DNA from: Sisyra terminalis
Taxonomy: Eukaryota; Arthropoda; Insecta; Neuroptera; Sisyridae
Assembly (NCBI GenBank): GCA_958496175.1
Contig: OY292277.1
Span: forward strand, 5,642,001-5,706,000
Reading direction: 5' to 3'
Length of the DNA: 64,000 nucleotides
The first letter of the stretch is position 1. Each line of letters starts with the position of its first letter. Shown one piece after another: positions 1 to 12,339 of the stretch. The position numbers and the translations under genes were made by a program. The notes below the pieces were generated by a model. That model was not told the DNA's origin. It saw nothing but the letters and a program-made list of their open reading frames with translations, and ran no database searches.

Positions 1-300
1 CCTTAAACGTGGTTTGTTTTGGGAAAAATTTGCACAGTTTGAACAGATAGCCTTGTACTTTCGATTGGCATCCTAAGAAAAATTTTTTTTAATTTGACCA
101 TTTTCGTGAAAAATCAACGATGGTTAACCAACGGTTTTTTTTGGCGAATAATCTTTTTGTGTCGAAATCGAAAAAGATTGTTATATTATCGTTCTATACA
201 TTGTTACGAACCCGAAACTGCCTTTGGTTCGAAAATCATCCCTTATATAACGATGGTACATGCAATTGTTGAAGAAGCCTCGTTCGTCTCTCCCTCTTAG
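1..300. repeat. Truncated satellite monomer at left edge
   Basis: The window opens inside a monomer, at CCTTAAACGTGG (the second CCCTTAAAC element lacking its first base). The monomer then runs to the usual CTCTTAG at 300. It is cut only by the window edge, so the array continues to the left. It carries TTGAACAGA where most copies have CATGTACAGA or CATGTACTGA, and it has the ATAATC variant after GGCG. Confidence 0.95.
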
Positions 301-634
301 TGGGAAGTAGGCATCCCTTAAACTGCATGTTCAACCCTTAAACGTGGTTTGTTTTGGGAAAAATTTGCACAGCATGTACAGATAGCCTTGTACTTTCGAT
401 TGGCTTCCTAAAAAATTTTTTTTTAATTTGACCTTTAGCGTGAAAAATCAACGATGGTAAACCCACGGTTTTTTATGGCGAAAAATCTTTTTGTTTCGAA
501 ATCGAAAAATATTGTTATATTATCGTTCTATGCATTGTTACGAACCCGAAACTGCCTTTGGTTCGAAAATCATCCCTTATATAACGATGGTACATGCAAT
601 TGTTGAAGAAGCCTCGTTCGTCTCTCCCTCTTAG
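301..634. repeat. Satellite monomer (334 bp) used as counting reference
   Basis: This is the first complete copy. A hand count gives 60 G and 63 C in 334 bases (36.8% G+C) and 15 CpG. It has private variants not seen in its neighbours: GGTAAACCC instead of GGTTAACCC, TTTTTTATGGCG in the T-run, and ATGCATTG instead of ATACATTG. Confidence 0.93.
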
Positions 635-1638
635 TGGGAAGTATGCATCCCTTAAACTGCATGTTCAACCCTTAAACGTGGTTTGTTTTGGGAAAAATTT
701 GCACAGCATGTACAGATAGCCTTGTACTTTCGATTGGCATCCTAAAAAATTTTTTTTTAATTTGACCTTTTGCGTGAAAAATCAACGATGGTTAACCCAC
801 GGTTTTTTTTGGCGAAAAATCTTTTTGTGCCGAAATCGAAAAAGATTTATATATTATCGTTCTATACATTGTTACGAACCCGAAACTGCCTTTGGTTCGA
901 AAATCATCCCTTATATAACGATGGTACAAGCAATTGTTGAAGAAGCCACGTTCGTCTCTCCCTCTTAGTGGGAAGTAGGCATCCCTTAACCTGCATGTTC
1001 AACCCTTAAACGTGGTTTGTTTTGGGAAAAATTTGCACAGCATGTACTTATAGCCTTGTACTTTCGATTGGCATCGTAAAAAAAATTTTTTTTAATTTGA
1101 CCATTTTCGTGAAAAATCAACGATGGTTAACCCACGGTTTTTTTTGGCGAATAATCTTTTTGTTTCGAAATTGAAAAAGATTGTTATATTATCGTTCTAT
1201 ACATTGATACGAACCCGAAACTGCCTTTGGTTCGAAAATCATCCCTTATATAACGATGGTACAAGCAATTGTTGAAGAAGCCACGTTCGTCTCTCCCTCT
1301 TAGTGGGAAGTATGCATCCCTTAAATTGCATGTTCAACCCTTATACGTGGTTTGTTTTGGGAAAAATTTGCACAGCATGTACAGATAGCCTTGTACTTTC
1401 GATTGGCATCCTAAAAAAAATTTTTTTTAATCTGACCATTTTCGTGAAAAATTAACGATTGTTAACCCACGGTTTTTTTTGACGAAAAATCTTTTTGTGC
1501 CGAAATCGAAAAATATTGTTATATTATCGTTCTTTACATTGTTACGAAACCGAAACTGCCTTTGGTTCGAAAATCATCCCTTATATAACGATGGTACAAG
1601 CAATTGTTGAAGAAGCCACGTTCGTCTCTCCCTCTTAG
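635..1638. repeat. Trimer HOR p-q-r, copy 1 (1004 bp)
   Basis: There are three distinguishable monomers. p (635-968) has GATTTATATATT and ACAAGC/CCACG. q (969-1303) has CTTATAGCC, ATAATC, CGAAATTG and CATTGATACG. r (1304-1638) has TTAACGATTGTT, GACGAAAAATC, TTCTTTACATTG and CGAAACCG. The same three-type order follows immediately in 1639-2642, so the unit of amplification was about 1004 bp. Confidence 0.85.
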
Positions 1639-2642
1639 TGGGAAGTATGCATCCCTTAAACTGCATGTTCAACCCTTAAACGTGGTTTGTTTTGGGAAAA
1701 ATTTGCACAGCATGTACAGATAGCCTTGTACTTTCGATTGGCTTCCTAAAAAATTTTTTTTTAATTTGACCTTTTGCGTGAAAAATCAACGATGGTTAAC
1801 CCACGGTTTTTTTTGGCGAAAAATCTTTTTGTGCCGAAATCGAAAAAGATTTATATATTATCGTTCTATACATTGTTACGAACCCGAAACTGCCTTTGGT
1901 TCGAAAATCATCCCTTATATAACGATGGTACAAGCAATTGTTGAAGAAGCCACGTTCGTCTCTCCCTCTTAGTGGGAAGTAGGCATCCCTTAACCTGCAT
2001 GTTCAACCCTTAAACGTGGTTTGTTTTGGGAAAAATTTGCACAGCATGTACTTATCGCCTTGTACTTTCGATTGGCATCCTAAAAAAAATTTTTTTTAAT
2101 CTGACCATTTTCGTGAAAAATCAACGATGGTTAACCCACGGTTTTTTTTGGCGAATAATCTTTTTGTTTCGAAATTGAAAAAGATTGTTATATTATCGTT
2201 CTATACATTGATACGAACCCGAAACTGCCTTTGGTTCGAAAATCATCCCTTATATAACGATGGTACAAGCAATTGTTGAAGAAGCCTCGTTCGTCTCTCC
2301 CTCTTAGTGGGAAGTATGCATCCCTTAAATTGCATGTTCAACCCTTATACGTGGTTTGTTTTGGGAAAAATTTGCACAGCATGTACTGATAGCCTTGTAC
2401 TTTCGATTGGCATCCTAAAAAAAATTTTTTTTAATCTGACCATTTTCGTGAAAAATTAACGATTGTTAACCCACGGTTTTTTTTGACGAAAAATCTTTTT
2501 GTGCCGAAATCGAAAAATATTGTTATATTATCGTTCTTTACATTGTTACGAAACCGAAACTGCCTTTGGTTCGAAAATCATCCCTTATATAACGATGGTA
2601 CATGCAATTGTTGAAGAAGCCTCGTTCGTCTCTCCCTCTTAG
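1639..2642. repeat. Trimer HOR p-q-r, copy 2 (1004 bp)
   Basis: Monomers 1639-1972 (p), 1973-2307 (q) and 2308-2642 (r) repeat the diagnostic variants of copy 1, including the rare TTCTTTACATTG with CGAAACCG in r. Differences are few: CTTATCGCC in q, and an ACATGC/CCTCG end in r instead of ACAAGC/CCACG. Confidence 0.85.
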
Positions 2643-3646
2643 TGGGAAGTAGGCATCCCTTTACCTGCATTTCAACCCTTAAACGTGGTTTGTTTTGGGA
2701 AAAATTTGCACCGCATGTACAGATAGCCTTGTACTTTCGATTGGCATCGTAAAAAAAATTTTTTTTAATTTGACCATTTTCGTGAAAAATCAACGATGGT
2801 TAACCCACGATTTTTTTTGGCGAAAAATCTTTTTGTGTCGAAATCGAAAAAGATTGTTATATTATCGTTCTATACATTGTTACGAACCCGAAACTGCCTT
2901 TGGTTCGAAAATCATCCCTTATATAACGATGGTACATGCAATTGTTGAAGAAGCCTCGTTCGTCTCTCCCTCTTAGTGGGAAGTATGCATCCCTTAAATT
3001 GCATGTTCAACCCTTAAACATGGTTTGTTTTGGGAAAAATTTGCACAGCATGTACTGATAGCCTTGTACTTTCGATTGGCATCCTAAAAAAAATTTTTTT
3101 TAATCTGACCATTTTCGTGAAAAATTAACGATGGTTAACCCACGGTTTTTTTTGGCGAAAAATCTTTTTGTGCCGAAATCGAAAAAGATTTATATATTAT
3201 CGTTCTATACATAGTTACGAACCCGAAACTGCCTTTGGTTCGAAAATCATCCCTTATATAACGATGGTACAAGCAATTGTTGAAGAAGCCACGTTCGTCT
3301 CTCCCTCTTAGTGGGAAGTAGGCATCCCTTAACCTGCATGTTCAACCCTTAAACGTGGATTGTTTTGGGAAAAAGTTGCACAGCATGTACTTATAGCCTT
3401 GTACTTTCGATTGGCATCCTAAAAAAAATTTTTTTTAATCTGACCATTTTCGTGAAAAATCAACGATGGTTATCCCACGGTTTTTTTTGGCGAATAATCT
3501 TTTTGTTTCGAAATTGAAAAAGATTGTTATATTATCGTTCTATACATTGATACGAACCCGAAACTGCCTTTGGTTCGAAAATCATCCCTTATATAACGAT
3601 GGTACAAGCAATTGTTGAAGAAGCCTCGTTCGTCTCTCCCTCTTAG
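2643..3646. repeat. Three monomers, including an r/p chimera
   Basis: 2643-2976 has a one-base loss giving GCATTTCAACC, a GTGTCGAAATCG variant and CCACGATTTT. 2977-3311 starts as an r-type monomer (TTAACGATGG after AATCTGACC) but ends as p-type (GTGCCG, GATTTATATATT), with a private CATAGTTACG. 3312-3646 is q-type (CTTATAGCC, ATAATC, CATTGATACG). The block looks like the p-q-r trimer after an internal deletion between r and the following p. Confidence 0.7.
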
Positions 3647-5316
3647 TGGGAAGTAGGCATCCCTTAAACTGCATGTTCAACCCATAAACGTGGTTTGTTT
3701 TGGGAAAAATTTGCACAGCATGTACAGATTGCCTTGTACTTTCGATTGGCATCCTAAAAAATTTTTTTTTAATTTGACCTTTTGCGTGAAAAATCAACGA
3801 TGGTTAACCCACGGTTTTTTTTGGCGAAAAATCTTTTTGTGCCGAAATCGAAAAAGATTGTTATATTATCGTTCTATACATTGTTACGAACCCGAAACTG
3901 CCTTTGGTTCGAAAATTATCCCTTATATAACGATGGTACAAGCAATTGTTGAAGAAGCCACGTTCGTCTCTCCCTCTTAGTGGGAAGTATGCATCCCTTA
4001 AACTGCATGTTCAACCCTTAAACGTGGTTTGTTTTGGGAAAAATTTGCACAGCATGTACTGATAGCCTTGTACTTTCGATTGGCATCCTAAAAAAAATTT
4101 TTTTTATCTGACCATTTTCGTGAAAAATCAACGATGGTTAACCCACGGTTTTTTTTGGCGAAAAATCTTTTTGTGTCGAAATCGAAAAAGATTGTTATAT
4201 TATCGTTCTATACATTGTTACGAACCCGAAACTGCCTTTGGTTCGAAAATCATCCCTTATATAACGATGGTACATGCAATTGTTGAAGAAGCCTCGTTCG
4301 TCTCTCCCTCTTAGTGGGAAGTAGGCATCCCTTAAACTGCATGTTCAACCCTTAAACGTGGTTTGTTTTGGGAAAAATTTGCACAGCATGTACAGATTGC
4401 CTTGTACTTTCGATTGGCATCCTAAAAAATTTTTTTTTAATTTGACCTTTTGCGTGAAAAATCAACGATGGTTAACCCACGGTTTTTTTTGGCGAAAAAT
4501 CTTTTTGTGCCGAAATCGAAAAAGATTGTTATATTATCGTTCTATACATTGTTACGAACCCGAAACTGCCTTTGGTTCGAAAATCATCCCTTATATAACG
4601 ATGGTACAAGCAATTGTTGAAGAAGCCACGTTCGTCTCTCCCTCTTAGTGGGAAGTATGCATCCCTTAAACTGCATGTTCAACCCTTAAACGTGGTTTGT
4701 TTTGGGAAAAATTTGCACAGCATGTACTGATAGCCTTGTACTTTCGATTGGCATCCTAAAAAAAATTTTTTTTATCTGACCATTTTCGTGAAAAATCAAC
4801 GATGGTTAACCCACGGTTTTTTTTGGCGAAAAATCTTTTTGTGTCGAAATCGAAAAAGATTGTTATATTATCGTTCTATACATTGTTACGAACCCGAAAC
4901 TGCCTTTGGTTCGAAAATCATCCCTTATATAACGATGGTACATGCAATTGTTGAAGAAGCCTCGTTCGTCTCTCCCTCTTAGTGGGAAGTAGGCATCCCT
5001 TAAACTGCATGTTCAACCCTTAAACGTGGTTTGTTTTGGGAAAAATTTGCACAGCATGTACAGATTGCCTTGTACTTTCGATTGGCATCCTAAAAAAATT
5101 TTTTTTAATTTGACCTTTTGCGTGAAAAATCAACGATGGTTAACCCACGGTTTTTTTTGGCGAAAAATCTTTTTGTGCCGAAATCGAAAAAGATTGTTAT
5201 ATTATCGTTCTATACATTGTTACGAACCCGAAACTGCCTTTGGTTCGAAAATCATCCCTTATATAACGATGGTACATGCAATTGTTGAAGAAGCCTCGTT
5301 CGTCTCTCCCTCTTAG
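3647..5316. repeat. Dimer HOR, 668 bp period, 2.5 copies
   Basis: Two monomer types alternate. X (3647-3980, 4315-4648, 4983-5316) has ACAGATTGCC and the TTTTGCGTG form. Y (3981-4314, 4649-4982) has ACTGATAGCC, a T-run running straight into ATCTGACC (one A shorter), and the TTTTCGTG form. X-Y-X-Y-X are nearly identical at a spacing of 668 bp. The last X ends with ACATGC/CCTCG instead of ACAAGC/CCACG, which marks an exchange point. Confidence 0.88.
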
Positions 5317-7324
5317 TGGGAAGTAGGCATCCCTTAACCTGCATGTTCAACCCTTAAACGTGGTTTGTTTTGGGAAAAATTTGCACAGCATGTACAGATA
5401 GCCTTGTACTTTCGATTGGCATCCTAAAAAAATTTTTTTTTAATTTGACCATTTTCGTGAAAAATCAACGATGGTTAACCCACGGTTTTTTTTGGCGAAA
5501 AATCTTTTTGTGTCGAAGTCGAAAAATATTGTTATATTATCGTTCTATACATTGTTACGAACCCGAAACTGCCTTTGGTTCGAAAATCATCCCTTATATA
5601 ACGATGGTACATGCAATTGTTGAGGAAGCCTCGTTCGTCTCTCCCTCTTAGTGGGAAGTATGCATCCCTTAAATTGCATGTTCAACCCTTAAACGTGGTT
5701 TGTTTTGGGAAAAATTTGCACAGCATGTACTGATAGCCTTGTACTTTCGATTGGCATCCTAAAAAAAATTTTTTTTAATCTGACCATTTTCGTGAAAAAT
5801 TAACGATTGTTAACCCACGGTTTTTTTTGGCGAAAAATCTTTTTGTGCCGAAATCGAAAAATATTGTTATATTATCGTTCTTTACATTGTTACGAAACCG
5901 AAACTGCCTTTGGTTCGAAAATCATCCCTTATATAACGATGGTACAAGCAATTGTTGAAGAAGCCACGTTCGTCTCTCCCTCTTAGTGGGAAGTATGCAT
6001 CCCTTAAACTGCATGTTCAACCCTTAAACGTGGTTTGTTTTGGGAAAAATTTGCACAGCATGTACAGATAGCCTTGTACTTTCGATTGGCTTCCTAAAAA
6101 ATTTTTTTTTAATTTGACCTTTTGCGTGAAAAATCAACGATGGTTAACCCACGGTTTTTTTTGGCGAAAAATCTTTTTGTGCCGAAATCGAAAAAGATTT
6201 ATATATTATCGTTCTATACATTGTTACGAACCCGAAACTGCCTTTGGTTCGAAAATCATCCCTTATATAACGATGGTACAAGCAATTGTTGAAGAAGCCA
6301 CGTTCGTCTCTCCCTCTTAGTGGGAAGTAGGCATCCCTTAACCTGCATGTTCAACCCTTAAACGTGGTTTGTTTTGGGAAAAATTTGCACAGCATGTACT
6401 TATAGCCTTGTACTTTCGATTGGCATCCTAAAAAAAATTTTTTTTAATCTGACCATTTTCGTGAAAAATCAACGATGGTTAACCCACGGTTTTTTTTGGC
6501 GAATAATCTTTTTGTTTCGAAATTGAAAAAGATTGTTATATTATCGTTCTATACATTGATACGAACCCGAAACTGCCTTTGGTTCGAAAATCATCCCTTA
6601 TATAACGATGGTACATGCAATTGTTGAAGAAGCCTCGTTCGTCTCTCCCTCTTAGTGGGAAGTAGGCATCCCTTAACCTGCATGTTCAACCCTTAAACGT
6701 GGTTTGTTTTGGGAAAAATTTGCACAGCATGTACAGATAGCCTTGTACTTTCGATTTGCATCGTAAAAAAAATTTTTTTTAATTTGACCATTTTCGTGAA
6801 AAATCAACGATGGTTAACCCACGGTTTTTTTTGGCGAATAATCTTTTTGTTTCGAAATTGAAAAAGATTGTTATATTATCGTTCTATACATTGATACGAA
6901 CCCGAAACTGCCTTTGGTTCGAAAATCATCCCTTATATAACGATGGTACAAGCAATTGTTGAAGAAGCCTCGTTCGTCTCTCCCTCTTAGTGGGAAGTAT
7001 GCATCCCTTAAACTGCATGTTCAACTCTTAAACGTGGTTTGTTTAGGGAAAAATTTGCACAGCATGTACTGATAGCCTTGTACTTTCGATTGGCATCCTA
7101 AAAAAAATTTTTTTTATCTAACCATTTTCGTGAAAAATCAACGATGGTTAACCCACGGTTTTTTTTGGCGAAAAATCTTTTTGTTTCGAAATCGAAAAAG
7201 ATTGTTATATTATCGTTCTATACATTGTTACGAACCCGAAACTGCCTTTGGTTCGAAAATCATCCCTTATATAACGATGGTACATGCAATTGTTGAAGAA
7301 GCCTCGTTCGTCTCTCCCTCTTAG
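5317..7324. repeat. Hexamer HOR, copy 1 (2008 bp)
   Basis: Six monomers end at 5651, 5986, 6320, 6655, 6990 and 7324. The first carries GTGTCGAAGTCG and the rare GTTGAGGAA. The second is r-type (TTAACGATTGTT, TTCTTTACATTG), the third p-type, the fourth q-type. The fifth has GATTTGCATCG with ATAATC and CATTGATACG. The sixth has TTTAGGG and ATCTAACC. The first five recur in order 2008 bp downstream. Confidence 0.82.
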
Positions 7325-8998
7325 TGGGAAGTAGGCATCCCTTAAACTGCATGTTCAACCCTTAAACGTGGTTTGTTTTGGGAAAAATTTGCACAGCATG
7401 TACAGATAGCCTTGTACTTTCGATTGGCATCCTAAAAAAAATTTTTTTTAATTTGACCATTTTCGTGAAAAATCAACGATGGTTAACCCACGGTTTTTTT
7501 TGGCGAAAAATCTTTTTGTGTCGAAGTCGAAAAATATTGTTCTATTATCGTTCTATACATTGTTACGAACCCGAAACTGCCTTTGGTTCGAAAATCATCC
7601 CTTATATAACGATGGTACATGCAATTGTTGAGGAATCCTCGTTCGTCTCTCCCTCTTAGTGGGAAGTATGCATCCCTTAAATTGCATGTTCAACCCTTAA
7701 ACGTGGTTTGTTTTGGGAAAAATTTGCACAGCATGTACTGATAGCATTGTACTTTCGATTGGCATCCTAAAAAAAATTTTTTTTAATCTGACCATTTTCG
7801 AGAAAAATTAACGATTGTTAACCCACGGTTTTTTTTGGCGAAAAATCTTATTGTGCCGAAATCGAAAAATATTGTTATATTATCGTTCTTTACATTGTTA
7901 CGAAACCGAAACTGCCTTTGGTTCGAAAATCATCCCTTATATAACGATGGTACAAGCAATTGTTGAAGAAGCCACGTTCGTCTCTCCCTCTTAGTGGGAA
8001 GTATGCATCCCTTAAACTGCATGTTCAACCCTTAAACGTGGTTTGTTTTGGGAAAAATTTGCACAGCATGTACAGATAGCCTTGTACTTTCGATTGGCTT
8101 CCTAAAAAATTTTTTTTTAATTTGACCTTTTGCGTGAAAAATCAACGATGGTTAACCCACGGTTTTTTTTGGCGAAAAATCTTTTTGTGCCGAAATCGAA
8201 AAAGATTTATATATTATCGTTCTATACATTGTTACGAACCCGAAACTGCCTTTGGTTCGAAAATCATCTCTTATATAACGATGGTACAAGCAATTGTTGA
8301 TGAAGCCACGTTCGTCTCTCCCTCTTAGTGGGAAGTAGGCATCCCTTAACCTGCATGTTCAACCCTTAAACGTGGTTTGTTTTGGGAAAAATTTGCACAG
8401 CATGTACTTATAGCCTTGTACTTTCGATTGGCATCCTAAAAAAAATTTTTTTTAATCTGACCATTTTCGTGAAAAATCAACGATGGTTAACCCACGGTTT
8501 TTTTTGGCGAATAATCTTTTTGTTTCGAAATTGAAAAAGATTGTTATATTATCGTTCTATACATTGATACGAACCCGAAACTGCCTTAGGTTCGAAAATC
8601 ACCCCTTATATAACGATGGTACATGCAATTGTTGAAGAAGCCTCGTTCGTCTCTCCCTCTTAGTGGGAAGTAGGCATCCCTTAACCTGCATGTTCAACCC
8701 TTAAACGTGGTTTGTTTTGGGAAAAATTTGCACAGCATGTACAGATAGCCTTGTACTTTCGATTGGCATCGTAAAAAAAATTTTTTTTAATTTGTCCATT
8801 TTCGTGAAAAATCAACGATGGTTAACCCACGGTTTTTTTTGGCGAATAATCTTTTTGTTTCGAAATCTAAAAAGATTGTTATATTATCGTTCTATACATT
8901 GATACGAACCCTAAACTGCCTTTGGTTCGAAAATCATCCCTTATATAACGATGGTACATGCAATTGTTGAAGAAGCCTCGTTCGTCTCTCCCTCTTAG
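7325..8998. repeat. Hexamer HOR, copy 2 (five of six monomers)
   Basis: Monomers ending at 7659, 7994, 8328, 8663 and 8998 match the first five of the preceding copy in order. The match includes the rare GTTGAGGAA (7628-7636 region) and the r, p and q diagnostics. The sixth position (8999-9332) holds an unrelated subtype with the TTTTGCGTG form, so the second copy is either incomplete or overwritten there. Confidence 0.78.
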
Positions 8999-11900
8999 TG
9001 GGAAGTAGGCATCCCTTAAACTGCATGTTCAACCCTTAAACGTGGTTTGTTTTGGGAAAAATTTGCACAGCATGTACAGATAGCCTTGTACTTTCGATTG
9101 GCATCCTAAAAAATTTTTTTTTAATTTGACCTTTTGCGTGAAAAATCAACGATGGTTAACCCACGGTTTTTTTTGGCGAAAAATCTTTTTGTGCCGAAAT
9201 CGAAAAAGATTGTTATATTATCGTTCTATACATTGTTACGAACCCGAAACTGCCTTTGGTTCGAAAATCATCCCTTATATAACGATGGTACAAGCAATTG
9301 TTGAAGAAGCCACGTTCGTCTCTCCCTCTTAGTGGGAAGTATGCATCCCTTAAACTGCATGTTCAACCCTTAAACGTGGTTTGTTTTGGGAAAAATTTGC
9401 ACAGCATGTACTGATAGCCTTGTACTTTCGATTGGCATCCTAAAAAAAATTTTTTTTATCTGACCATTTTCGTGAAAAATCAACGATAGTTAACCCACGG
9501 TTTTTTTTAGCGAATAATCTTTTTGTTTCGAAATTGAAAAAGATTGTTATATTATCGTTCTATACATTGATACGAACCCGAAACTGCCTTAGGTTCGAAA
9601 ATCATCCCTTATATAACGATGGTACAAGCAATTGTTGAAGAAGCCACGTTCGTCTCTCCCTCTTAGTGGGAAGTATGCATCCCTTAAACTGCATGTTCAA
9701 CCCTTAAACGTGGTTTGTTTTGGGAAAAATTTGCACAGCATGTACTGATAGCCTTGTACTTTCGATTGGCATCCTAAAAAAAATTTTTTTTATCTGACCA
9801 TTTTCGTGAAAAATCAACGATGGTTAACACACGGTTTTTTTTGGCGAAAAATCATTTTGTTCCGAAATCGAAAAAGATTGTTATATTATCGTTCAATACA
9901 TTGTTACGAACCCGAAACTGCCTTTGGTTCGAAAATCATCCCTTATATAACGATGGTACATGCAATTGTTGAAGAAGCCTCGTTCGTCTCTCCCTCTTAG
10001 TGGGAAATAGGCATCCCTTAAACTGCATGTTCAACCCTTAAACGTGGTTTGTTTTGGGAAAAATTTGCACAGCATGTACAGATAGCCTTGTACTTTCGAT
10101 TGGCATCCTAAAAAATTTTTTTTTAATTTGACCTTTTGCGTGAAAAATCAACGATGGTTAACCCACGGTTTTTTTTGGCGAAAAATCTTTTTGTGCCGAA
10201 ATCGAAAAAGATTGTTATATTATCGTTCTATACATTGATACGAACCCGAAACTGCCTTTGGTTCGAAAATCATCCCTTATATAACGATGGTACATGCAAT
10301 TGTTGAAGAAGCCTCGTTCGTCTCTCCCTCTTAGTGGGAAGTATGCATCCCTTAAACTGCATGTTCAACCCTTAAACGTGGTTTGTTTTGGGAAAAATTA
10401 GCACAGCATGTACAGATAGCCTTGTACTTTCGATTGGCTTCCTAAAAAATTTTTTTTTAATTTGACCTTTTGCGTGAAAAATCAACGATGGTTAACCCAC
10501 GGTTTTTTTTGGCGAAAAATCTTTTTGTGCCGAAATCGAAAAAGATTTATATATTTTCGTTCTATACATTGTTACGAACCCGAAACTGCCTTTGGTTCGA
10601 AAATCATCCCTTATATAACGATGGTACAAGCAATTGTTGAAGAAGCCACGTTCGTCTCTCCCTCTTAGTGGGAAGTAGGCATCCCTTAACCTGCATGTTC
10701 AACCCTTAAACGTGGTTTGATTTGGGAAAAATTTGCACAGCATGTACAGATAGCCTTGTACTTTCGATTGGCATCGTAAAAAAAATTTTTTTTAATTTGA
10801 CCATTTTCGTGAAAAATCAACGATGGTTAACCCACGGTTTTTTTTGGCGAATAATCTTTTTGTTTCGAAATCGAAAAAGATTGTTATATTATCGTTCTAT
10901 ACATTGATACGAACCCGAAACTGCCTTTGGTTCGAAAATCATCCCTTATATAACGATGGTACATGCAATTGTTGAAGAAGCCTCGTTCGTCTCTCCCTCT
11001 TAGTGGGAAGTAGGCATCCCTTAAACTGCATGTTCAACCCTTAAACGTGGTTTGTTTTGGGAAAAATTTGCACAGCATGTACAGATAGCCTTGTACTTTC
11101 GATTGGCATCCTAAAAAAAATTTTTTTTAATTTGACCATTTTCGTGAAAAATCAACGATGGTTAACCCACGGTTTTTTTTGGCGAAAAATCTTTTTGTGT
11201 CGAAGTCGAAAAAGATTGTTATATTATCGTTCTATACATTGTTACGAACCCGAAACTGCCTTTGGTTCGAAAATCATCCCTTATATAACGATGGTACAAG
11301 CAATTGTTGAAGAAGCCACGTTCGTCTCTCCCTCTTAGTGGGAAGTATGCATCCCTTAAACTGCATGTTCAACCCTTAAACGTGGTTTGCTTTGGGAAAA
11401 ATTTGCACAGCATGTACAGATAGCCTTGTACTTTCGATTGGCATCCTAAAAAATTTTTTTTTAATTTGACCTTTTGCGTGAAAAATCAACGATGGTTAAC
11501 CCACGGTTTTTTTTGGCGAAAAATCTTTTTGTGCCGAAATCGAAAAAGATTGTTATATTATCGTTCTATACATTGATACGAACCCGAAACTGCCTTTGGT
11601 TCGAAAATCATCCCTTATATAACGATGGTACATGCAATTGTTGAAGAAGCCTCGTTCGTCTCTCCCTCTTAGTGGGAAGTATGCATCCCTTAAACTGCAT
11701 GTTCAACCCTTAAACGTGGTTTGTTTTGGGAAAAATTTGCACAGCATGTACAGATAGCCTTGTACTATCGATTGGCTTCCTTAAAAATTTTTTTTTAATT
11801 TGACCTTTTGCGTGAAAAATCAACGATGGTTAACCCACGGTTTTTTTTGGCGAAAAATCTTTTTGTGTCGAAGACGAAAAAGATTGTTATATTATCGTTC

Positions 11901-12339
11901 TATACATTGTTACGAACCCGAAACTGCCTTTGGTTCGAAAATCATCCCTTATATAACGATGGTACAAGCAATTGTTGAAGAAGCCACGTTCGTCTCTCCC
12001 TCTTAGTGGGAAGTATGCATCCCTTAAACTGCATGTTCAACCCTTAAACGTGGTTTGCTTTGGAAAAATTTGCACAGCATGTACAGATAGCCTTGTACTT
12101 TCGATTGGCATCCTAAAAAATTTTTTTTTAACTTGACCTTTTGCGTGAAAAATCAACGATGGTTAACCCACGGTTTTTTTTGGCGAAAAATCTTTTTGTT
12201 TCGAAATCGAAAAAGATTGTTATATTATCGTTCTATACATTGTTACGAACCCGAAACTGCCTTTGGTTCGAAAATCATCCCTTATATAACGATGGTACAT
12301 GCAATTGTTGAAGATGCCACGTTCGTCTCTCCCTCTTAG
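8999..12339. repeat. Mixed monomers, no clean HOR seen
   Basis: Ten monomers mix TTTTGCGTG and TTTTCGTG types with GTGCCG, GTTTCG and GTGTCGAAGTCG segments. 10001-10334 and 11339-11672 resemble each other four monomers apart. The last monomer (12007-12339) is 333 bp, the shortest complete copy, because one G is missing from TTTGGGAAAAA near 12061. Two features recur later in the 12-monomer block: TTTGCTTTGG in place of TTTGTTTTGG, and AACTTGACC. Confidence 0.75.
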
